From positions 22,037-86,036 of the forward strand of contig JAZRWH010000085.1 of NCBI GenBank assembly GCA_045599585.1: a stretch of DNA of 64,000 nucleotides, read 5' to 3'. Shown here piece after piece: positions 35,813 to 43,800 of this stretch; within the stretch, counting starts at the first letter, position 1, and the number at the start of each line of letters is the position of its first letter. This DNA is from RGIG464 sp045599585 (lineage in GTDB: Bacteria; Myxococcota_A; Bradymonadia; UBA4248). The position numbers were made by a program, and so were the translations under genes. The notes beneath the pieces are model-generated. The model ran no database searches and had not been told where the DNA came from. It saw only the letters and a program-made list of their open reading frames with translations.

Positions 35813-35870
35813 GGCTATTTGCATTGCAAATACGCCGCTCGCATTCGGGCTATTGCTCCGCAATACGCCC
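35813..35870 (+). repeat. Two bulged hairpins, forward orientation
   Basis: Copy 1 (35813-35836) is GGC-TATTTGC-ATT-GCAAATA-C-GCC. Copy 2 (35847-35870) is GGGC-TATTGC-TCC-GCAATA-C-GCCC. Both are just downstream of the lipoprotein gene; neither has a T-run. 35871-36185 is AT-rich with a very diverged family B-like stretch near 35945-36015 and no gene. Confidence 0.88.
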
Positions 35871-36185
35871 TCATTCCTTGTTTTATTTCATGCACAACAA
35901 ATAAGTGTAAAAACTCCCCAACACCGTCCAAAGAATAAAACTGAATGAATATATATATTTATTCGAAGATAATTTCATTGCTGTCAATATGACTTTTTTA
36001 TTGGGACTGCAATGAAACATTATATCTGTTCGTCTGAATAAACTGCCTTCACAAGATGTAACAACTGACAGTTCATTTTATTACACGATCCTTGCAAATA
36101 TACTTCGTACGCCCCTCATTATCCCCACATAAACCTACATGTCGCACGGAAATACGCGTCTTGACTGGATTTACTTGCAATCAGC

Positions 36186-36243
36186 ATCCTTTTGAAGGAT
36201 AAATAAGGTAGTTTTTTCGGCGTCTTTCGGGACGCCTGTTTTT
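36186..36243 (+). promoter_or_regulatory. Two hairpins with terminator-like end in the leader of the flavoenzyme gene
   Basis: ATCCTT/AAGGAT (36186-36200) is followed by GGCGTC-TTTCGG-GACGCC (36219-36236) and TGTTTTTATT. The second hairpin looks like an intrinsic terminator only about 25 bases before the start codon, so it could be an attenuator or the end of a short upstream transcript. The ligand or signal is unknown. Confidence 0.5.
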
Positions 36244-36267
36244 ATTCACTCACGAGAAGGGAAGAAG

Positions 36268-38772
36268 ATGAGTCAAAACATTTTTATGACTGACGGTCAA
36301 TTTGCCAACCAGGCAGAGCGTTGCGAATACTGCGAAAGCAAACATTGTATGCAAGCGTGCCCGGTCAACTGTTCTCCGGCCGATTTTATCATGGCTGCAA
36401 AACAGGGCGAAAAGAGCGATTTTGCACGCGCAGCAGCAGAAATCATGACAGCAAACCCGATGGGCGGCGTTTGCGGCCTTATCTGCCCCAACACGTACTG
36501 CCAAAAAGCATGCAGCCATAATGCTCTCGACGGCTGTGCCGTAGAGATTCCTAAAATGCAGGCGTACGTCATTGCTAAAGCAAAAGCTATGGGCGTAATG
36601 CCGAAAGTCGCACGCGCCGCTTCTAAAGGCAAAACTGTCGGCGTCATCGGCGGTGGCCCTGCTGGTATTGCTGCTGCTGCAGTCCTTTCGCAGCGCGGTT
36701 ATGATGTTACAATCTACGATCGCGGCGCAAAATTGGGCGGTGCCTTAAATTTGATTCCTGACAACCGTCTTCCCAAAGACGTCCTCGCTTCGGATATCGA
36801 ATGGGTCTTGAATGCAACAGGCGTTGCCGTCAAAACTGGCGTTGCCATTTCTGTCGACGATGCCGCAGCCAAACACGATGCCGTCGTCGTCGCTGTTGGC
36901 CGCTACAATCCCTACAAACTTGGCATCGAAGGCGAAGATAAAGCGCTTTACGGCAATGCCTTCCTCGCTGCTCAGCCCAAGCTTTCTGGCCGTACAGTTG
37001 TCATCGGCGGCGGCGCCATCGCCGTTGACTGCGCCCTTGAAGCGCTCAAACTCGGTGCCTGCTGCGTCGAAATGATCGCCAACGAAAAATGGTCTGAACT
37101 CCCCCTCACGCCTGCCGAAAAGAAACATATCGAAGAGGCTGGCATCGAAGTTTCTGGCCGTACACGCGTCACAAAAATTATCGTTAAAGACGGCGCTGTC
37201 GCTGGCATTGAAACAAAACGCGTTCGCTTGAATGGCGAAAAATTCTCTATCCGCGACTGCGTCGATGTCGAGGGTTCGGAATGCACAATGAATAACGTTA
37301 AAAATGTTATCATCGCCATCGGCAATGCTTCCGAAGTCGCCATCGAAGACAAAAAAGGCGTCTTCTATGCCGGTGACTGCTGGGCTGGTCCTTCAACCGC
37401 TGTCGAAGCTGTCGCAACGGGCAAAAACATAGCCGCTACAGTCGATGATTACCTCTCGGGCAAAAACGCTGTCGCCCCCGAACGCGTCCGTCCCGCCAAA
37501 AGCACCGTCAAACTCGATGGCTACAATGCCACGCCTGTTTCACTCGAAACAGACTTCTTTGGCCGCAAACTCCCCAACCCCTTCCTCCTTTCGGCTGCGC
37601 CTCCCTCCGATGGTATCGATCAGATGCGCCGTGCCCTTAAAGCTGGTTGGGCTGGCGGTTTCATGAAAACTGCTTTCGATAGCGTTCCTATTCATATCCC
37701 CGCTGGCTACATGTTCCAGCTCGAAAAAGAAACTTATGCAAACTGCGATAACGTTTCTGAACATCCGATCAATCGCTGCTGCGCTGAAGTCAAAATCCTC
37801 CGTGAAGAATTCCCCGATCGCTTGATCGCCGTCTCGACGGGTGGTCCCGTCACTGGCAACGACGAACACGATCGCGCTGGTTGGCAGTCCAATACCAAAA
37901 AACTTGAAGACGCTGGCTGCATGGCAATTGAGTACTCTCTCTCCTGCCCGCAGGGTGGTGACGGTACCGAAGGCGATATCGTTTCGCAGAATGCTGCCCT
38001 TACCGCCAAAATCATCGGCTGGGTTATGGAAATGTCCAACCCTGACATTCCTAAACTCTTCAAATTGACGGCCGCTGTCACAAGCCCCGCCGTTATTCTC
38101 AAAGCCGTCAAAGGCGTCCTCGACAAATATCCCAACAAAAAAGCTGGCGTCACACTCGCCAATACATTCCCCTCGTTCACGTTCCGTAAACACACAGACG
38201 GCAAAGAACATGCATGGGATCAAGGCGTTGTCATCGGTATGTCCGGACACGGCGTCACGGCAATCTCCAATAATACCCTTTGGACTGTCCGCAACTCCGG
38301 CGTTGCTGTTTCCGGTAACGGCGGCCCCATGAACTACAAAGATGCCGCTAACTTCCTCGCGTTGGGCGCTATCAACGTTCAGTTCTGCACCATCGCCATG
38401 AAACATGGCGTCGGCATCATCAAACACCTCTGCGAAGGCGTTTCCAAGATGATGGAAGAACGTGGCATTAAATCGATCGATGAACTCATCGGTCGCGGCA
38501 AAAACTCCCTCACCGACTTCATGGATCTTACCCCCGTCAAACGCATTCCCGATATTGACCTCGACAAATGCGTACACTGCGGTAACTGCACTCGCTGCTC
38601 CTATTTCGGTATCCTCCCCGAAAACGGAACCCCCGTTCCGCACCCCGAAAACTGCGTCGGTTGCACCATCTGCGCTCAAAAATGTATGGCTAAAGCCATC
38701 ACGATGCGCGAACGTACCGCCGAAGAGCTCGCTGCTTATCCCGATCCCCTCAAAGGCTGGGAAAATAAATAA
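36268..38772 (+). CDS. Dihydropyrimidine dehydrogenase-like flavoenzyme (PreT-PreA fusion)
   Basis: 834 residues. Residues 19-90 hold Cys clusters of the GltD/DPYD Fe-S domain (CEYCESKHCMQACPVNC, CGLICPNTYCQKAC). An FAD site GVIGGGPAGIAAAA follows near 125, and a second dinucleotide site VVIGGGAIAVDCA near 243. From about 430 a PreA/dihydroorotate-dehydrogenase-like FMN barrel follows (NPFLLSAAPPSDG, SLSCPQGG, GNGGPM), then two 4Fe-4S motifs (CVHCGNCTRCS, CVGCTICAQKC). The layout equals mammalian DPYD: NAD(P)H to FAD to Fe-S to FMN, reducing a pyrimidine. No Cys is visible where DPYD has its catalytic Cys (here GDIVSQN), so the substrate is uncertain. GAAGGGAAG precedes the ATG. Confidence 0.85.
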   Translation: MSQNIFMTDGQFANQAERCEYCESKHCMQACPVNCSPADFIMAAKQGEKSDFARAAAEIMTANPMGGVCGLICPNTYCQKACSHNALDGCAVEIPKMQAYVIAKAKAMGVMPKVARAASKGKTVGVIGGGPAGIAAAAVLSQRGYDVTIYDRGAKLGGALNLIPDNRLPKDVLASDIEWVLNATGVAVKTGVAISVDDAAAKHDAVVVAVGRYNPYKLGIEGEDKALYGNAFLAAQPKLSGRTVVIGGGAIAVDCALEALKLGACCVEMIANEKWSELPLTPAEKKHIEEAGIEVSGRTRVTKIIVKDGAVAGIETKRVRLNGEKFSIRDCVDVEGSECTMNNVKNVIIAIGNASEVAIEDKKGVFYAGDCWAGPSTAVEAVATGKNIAATVDDYLSGKNAVAPERVRPAKSTVKLDGYNATPVSLETDFFGRKLPNPFLLSAAPPSDGIDQMRRALKAGWAGGFMKTAFDSVPIHIPAGYMFQLEKETYANCDNVSEHPINRCCAEVKILREEFPDRLIAVSTGGPVTGNDEHDRAGWQSNTKKLEDAGCMAIEYSLSCPQGGDGTEGDIVSQNAALTAKIIGWVMEMSNPDIPKLFKLTAAVTSPAVILKAVKGVLDKYPNKKAGVTLANTFPSFTFRKHTDGKEHAWDQGVVIGMSGHGVTAISNNTLWTVRNSGVAVSGNGGPMNYKDAANFLALGAINVQFCTIAMKHGVGIIKHLCEGVSKMMEERGIKSIDELIGRGKNSLTDFMDLTPVKRIPDIDLDKCVHCGNCTRCSYFGILPENGTPVPHPENCVGCTICAQKCMAKAITMRERTAEELAAYPDPLKGWENK

Positions 38773-38790
38773 CACCTTTTCTTAATCGCG

Positions 38791-38858
38791 CCGCCTATTG
38801 CGCTGCAATACGGCGGACGCAAAGCCGCTATTGTCTTCAACAATACGCGGCTTTTTTT
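38791..38858 (+). repeat. Two bulged hairpins, the second a likely terminator
   Basis: Copy 1 (38791-38815) is CCGCC-TATTGC-GCT-GCAATA-C-GGCGG. Copy 2 (38824-38851) is GCCGC-TATTGT..ACAATA-C-GCGGC, followed by seven T (38852-38858). They lie 19 bases after the flavoenzyme stop codon. Confidence 0.9.
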
Positions 38859-38869
38859 ATATCTCGCAT

Positions 38870-38923
38870 CACTGCTGTCCCACAAAGTTTTCATAGAATA
38901 CTCTGATAAGTTGTGGGACAGTG
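38870..38923 (+). repeat. Repeat family A (MITE-like), internally deleted copy
   Basis: CACTGCTGTCCCACAAAG at the left and TTGTGGGACAGTGG at the right are inverted repeats around TTTTCATAGAATACTCTGATAA. It matches the left half of the copies at 20.8 and 55.9 kb and then jumps directly to the right end. Confidence 0.75.
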
Positions 38924-39058
38924 GTTTAATTTATTATCTCAACCTTTTAATATTGTGAAACATACCTAATTTTGTTTGCATATAAAATGCCACACATGAC
39001 ATTTTAAACTTCACAATATTTATCACTTTATATATTACTAACAATCTTAATAATCAGA

Positions 39059-39114
39059 GAGGGTAGCGGCGTATCATCGAAAGATGATAGCCGCTCAGGG
39101 GGAAACATCCCCCC
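39059..39114 (-). repeat. Extended bulged hairpin, compact copy
   Basis: GGGTAGCGGC, unpaired G (39071), TATCATC-GAAA-GATGATA, GCCGCT, CA, then hairpin GGGGGA-AACA-TCCCCC. The outer stem AGCGGC/GCCGCT is perfect. It is the cleanest example of the long form and lies just downstream of the M18 peptidase gene. Confidence 0.9.
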
Positions 39115-39145
39115 AAAAAACAACACAATATATTAAAATTTACAA

Positions 39146-40558
39146 TTAGGCGTCTTTTAAGAAAGCAACATATCCTTTTTTAGCTTCATAAAGATCCGCC
39201 TTACTAACAATTTCCCAAGGGGCATGCATATTCAAAACGGCAACGCCTGCATCGACGACAAGCATATTATAATTACCGAGCATATAAGCAATCGTACCAC
39301 CGCCGCCAATATCCACTTTGCCTAGTTCTGAAGTCTGAAAACACACTTTGTTATCATCCATAATTCTGCGCACTTCTGCGAAATATTCAGCACTGCAATC
39401 ATTCGAACCAGCTTTGCCGCGTGCGCCAGTGTATTTATTAAAAACAAGACCACGCCCAAAGAAAGCACCGTTCTTTTTGTCAGTCACGCTCGCGTAAAGC
39501 GGATCAAATGCAGCACTGACATCAGACGAAAGCGCCTTGGAATTCTCAAGTGCTCGCCTGAGTTTGAGCTCTGAATATTGACCACAAGCGTTCATCACTT
39601 CGGCAGTAATATTCTCAAAAAATCGAGAATGCATGCCCGTAGCACCAACACTGCCAATCTCTTCTTTGTCTACGAGCAGGCACACGCTCGTGCGTTTTGG
39701 GGCACTTACTTCGAGCATAGCAGCAAACGAAGGATAGGCGCACGAACGGTCATCATGTCCATACCCCATGACCATGCTGCGATCCAAACCATAGTCGCGC
39801 GCTGGTCCTGCAGGCACAACCTCGATTTCCGCCGATAGGAAATCTTCTTCTTCAAAATGATACTGCTCTTTCAATATATTAATAATATTGGCTTTAACTG
39901 CATCTTTAATATCTTTTTTCGCATCATCTTTGTCTTCAATGTCGCTTTTTACAATAGGCATGCTTCCGATCAGCACATCTAAAGCTTCACCTTCAACAAC
40001 ATCGCTGGCCTTTTTCTGTAACAAATCAGCCGACAAATGAATTAATAATTCACTAACGCCAACAACAGGATCACCAGGATTATCACCAATATTGACTTCA
40101 ATTACACTGCCATCTTTTTTGGCAACAACACCATGAAGCGCGAGTGGCGTGGTTGTCCACTGATATTTTTTAATACCACCGTAATAATGTGTATCAAGTA
40201 AAACCATTTCGGTGTCTTCATACATCGGGTTTTGCTTAAGATCTAAACGCGGCGAATCAATGTGTGCACCCAAAATATTCAATCCCTTTTCGATTGGTTC
40301 TGAGCCAATAATATATAACGCAAGGTTCTTTCCTTTATTATCGGCAAAGACACGATCTCCAGCGTGAAGCACTGTACCACTACGCAAAACTTCTGCGAGG
40401 TCCTTAAAACCAGCTTCTAGAGCCTGCTTTTTAAGTTCTGCAACACAAGCTCTTTCTGTTTTGCACTTCGAGATAAATGCTTTGTACGCTTCGCTAAAGG
40501 CGAATACGGCTTTTTTATCGTCTTCATTATACGATTTCCAGGCATTAGGTCGATCCAT
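39146..40558 (-). CDS. M18-family aminopeptidase
   Basis: 470 residues from ATG 40558 (AAGGAGAT about nine bases upstream); a longer in-frame reading from 40663 is unsupported. Zinc-ligand and catalytic segments of the M18 family are present: GAHIDSPRLDL, VMGYGHDDRSCAYPSF, DKEEIGSVGATGMHS and, at the C-terminus, VLNMHAPWEIVSKAD. M18 enzymes are cytoplasmic dinuclear zinc aminopeptidases, often preferring acidic residues, forming tetrahedral dodecamers. The length fits the bacterial branch. It appears monocistronic with a G-run hairpin repeat after the stop. Confidence 0.92.
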   Translation of the reverse strand: MDRPNAWKSYNEDDKKAVFAFSEAYKAFISKCKTERACVAELKKQALEAGFKDLAEVLRSGTVLHAGDRVFADNKGKNLALYIIGSEPIEKGLNILGAHIDSPRLDLKQNPMYEDTEMVLLDTHYYGGIKKYQWTTTPLALHGVVAKKDGSVIEVNIGDNPGDPVVGVSELLIHLSADLLQKKASDVVEGEALDVLIGSMPIVKSDIEDKDDAKKDIKDAVKANIINILKEQYHFEEEDFLSAEIEVVPAGPARDYGLDRSMVMGYGHDDRSCAYPSFAAMLEVSAPKRTSVCLLVDKEEIGSVGATGMHSRFFENITAEVMNACGQYSELKLRRALENSKALSSDVSAAFDPLYASVTDKKNGAFFGRGLVFNKYTGARGKAGSNDCSAEYFAEVRRIMDDNKVCFQTSELGKVDIGGGGTIAYMLGNYNMLVVDAGVAVLNMHAPWEIVSKADLYEAKKGYVAFLKDA

Positions 40559-40706
40559 ACATAATCTCCTTTGATCATTAAAGCGGAAGACTTTTCCGCA
40601 AACACGCAAAAGTCTACCACAAAAGGCGAACGTGTGCGAATAGCACCTGCAATTTCTCGCCATCGAATAATGTTTATATTATTTCTGCGATTCATGATGA
40701 GGCTTC

Positions 40707-40761
40707 GCCTATTTGCTGACGCAAATACGGCTTCGCAGCCGGCCTATTGCATACGGCCGGC
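40707..40761 (+). repeat. Two bulged hairpins, forward orientation
   Basis: Copy 1 (40707-40731) is GCC-TATTTGC-TGAC-GCAAATA-C-GGC. Copy 2 (40738-40761) is GCCGGCC-TAT-TGC-ATA-C-GGCCGGC, with the inner stem reduced to the invariant TAT/ATA. They lie between the M18 gene and the end of the 15-kb tubulin operon. Confidence 0.9.
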
Positions 40762-40817
40762 ATATCGCCAAGGCATTCAAACGCCCTACGTTCGAACATT
40801 ATACAAAATCCAAACAG

Positions 40818-43800
40818 TTACGACGCAACATTACTTTCGGATTCAACGGCTTCTTTATTCTTTTGAGCAATCGTTTGAGCTTCTGCTTCTTTTTTGAGGC
40901 GCGTTTCATCGGCTTTTGCTCTGGCTTTATCCAAACGATTAGAATCGTAACCGAGCAACCCAAGATACGCAATCGTCTCTTTTACAGCGAGTGCACGATC
41001 GAATTTGACATCACCGTATTTTAAGAAGCAGTTCGACGCGTAATCCTGATTGGGAGGAGGAAGCGGTGTGTCTGGTTTCGTTTCTGGGGCTTGATGCGAA
41101 TCAGATTTCTTAACCGGCGCTTCGTCTTTTGAGCCAAACAAATTTTTAAAGAATTGTATAATCCTTTGAATAATCCCTTGCTCCTCATTGCTCTCATCAT
41201 CTTCAACAGAAACAGGAGGTTCTGGCAGAGAAAGATCAACTTCCAAATCTGAAACAGTAGCATTCCCAGAGTTGCTTTCCGACATTTTTTGTACATGCCA
41301 AACAAGAAAATCATAAATAATTTCAAAATAGCGATCCATGTAGCGTTCAATCGATACGGTTAAACCTAAATCAATTTCACTGTCTTCAAGGACATAAATA
41401 TATTCTTGTTTTGATACATTCTCCTTAGTAATTTCTTCAGAAGAAACACCGTTCTCGGCCAAATTTACATTGTTATCTTCTCTATTATCTGCCAATTTTT
41501 CGTCAAAATCATTCGATCTGCTAGACGCAGTCTGATCTTCTGCGACCTTATTCATCATGGCAGGCGCGTCCATATTCGGCGAATTCAAAATATAAGACAT
41601 CGACGTATTCTGTTTAGGCACAGCCCGAGGAATATTGATATCGAATGGCTGAACTGAAATATCAAAGACATCAGCAGGCTTTTCTTGGGCAGCTGTTTTT
41701 ACAATAAGCGAACGCAAAGCTTCACCGGGTTTATAAATCGGGCTAGCTGCCTTTTCGAGTTTTCCACGCGTTGCCCAATCTAAGACCACGTCATCGGCTT
41801 GATCATTTGCTATATCAACAGCAGTGTCTTTATCTACATCAGCAGACATATCATTGCCTTGAGCATCAAGATGTTTATCAGATGTTACATCATCTTTCGC
41901 CGGTGCATTCAACAGCGGTTCTGAGTTACTTGGAATTGAGACACTTTCTTTTGAATCACGCGTCAATTCAGCAATCAGATCGGTCTCATTAAGTTCATGA
42001 TCCTCATCACCATCATCAAGCAAATTGCTCGCCAGTTCTTTCAACACGTCTGTTTTAGCCGAGCCCATTTGTGGTTCAGGCGATACACCAGCTACGTCTT
42101 CTGCTCCATTCGGTGCAGATTCAACTTTTGCTGAAGATTGAATGGGGGCTTCACATTCTATAATAGTCGCTTCGACGCCAGCTTTTTCCGCCACTTCTTC
42201 AAGGGAAGTCTCTTGCGATTCCGGCAACAATTCGATTTCAGCGACTGCAACACCATCAGTAATCTCTGAAGAATCAACATCATTGTCCGCCTTCGAATCT
42301 AAATCAGCAGAATTGTCTGGCTGATCAACGCATTCCTCATCCACACCACCTTGGAACAATGCATGATACTTCAAATGGTAATTGGCATTTTTAAGATTAT
42401 CCGAAATCTCAGAGTCGATCTTAGTCACAACATTGATATACTGCCAAGATTCGGGATACGTTGTTTTGAAGATTTCATTGAGAATCAAACAAATTGTAAA
42501 ACGAACTTTTTCGAGTGTTTCAGCATTGTTTAAACTATTGAATATTTCTTCGATCGTCTTATCATTATTCTGATCATTCGATTCATTATTTTCATTTTCG
42601 ATCGCACAGCATTTCAATAATGCATTTTTTAGTTTGATCGCCGGCGCAAGATTTGACACAGATTTACTCATAATCTCTTTTTTCAAGCGTTCGGCTTCTT
42701 CAATAGCTTTATTCTGCAATTCTCGCGCACGATGTTGATCGAGTTCCTCACTCATTTTTTGGTTAAGCGCCAGTTCAATTTTTCGATCAACAGCCTGACA
42801 TTTATCCTTGAGTGCCTGCATTTCAGCCAATTCAATGGTTTGAATGTCATTGAGTTTGTACTCAATAACGTTTTGAGAAATCTCAGGCAATTTAAGACGC
42901 AAGACATTTTTATAATGATAATTTCTAACAGGAATATCCTCGAGTTCGAATAATCGAGCATGTTTAATATCGTTATAAGGTGCACATTCCAAATATCCGG
43001 GTGTTTGCACTTCATAATCCGCAAAGCCGTGTTCAACCGTCAATTTCATACCTGATTGAAGCTCAATTTTAATACACGCCCCAACACTTTCATCTGGCGT
43101 CCAGGATTTAAGAACAATGTCGCGAATCTGTCTATAATACAAACGTTTATCAATATGATCTGCAGCTCGGCGCAGTACAATGCCATTTTTATCTGAGATA
43201 GAAACGACCTGATAGTACTTGCCTTCCATGGTAATAAATTGTCCAGGCAGGTAGCACTGCAATACATGACCATATAATTTAGCACTGATGTAGTGTTTAT
43301 CCGTTAATTCATCTTCACAAATAAAGTACGCATTCTTAAGATTTTTAATACAATTATTTATAATATGATTATCTTCTCGAATTTCGTAATGTGGATCATA
43401 TTGAACACTAATACCATCCTCTAAAGTACGTTCAATTGCGACACGTTTTAGTTCAATTCTTTCATTTTCATTCGATGAATCGGTGATATGCTTACGAATT
43501 AATGCACAGAATTTATTATACAAATCTGTATGATCATCGATTGAATCTTTTCGATTAGAGGAAGATGGCTTACCCTTAAGATCGTAATCAATATTTTCAA
43601 AGATGCCGCTTAAAACTAATTCACGGCGTATAAATTCTTCTGAAAGCGGGAATGTTGTCATCATAAGCAACAACTTAAGGATAACGTTTCTTTCAGTTCG
43701 CGCATAATCTGGCACGATTGTTGGAATTGCTTTGGCATCGCTTAAAAACAGATCAATAAAATTAATCATATAATCACGCAGTAAATAATGACTGCTGATA

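Noticed and set aside
37540..38775. 411-residue open frame antisense to the flavoenzyme
   Set aside because: The plus strand encodes a full, motif-rich flavoprotein; the antisense frame is open because of codon bias and has no recognisable motif or ribosome site.
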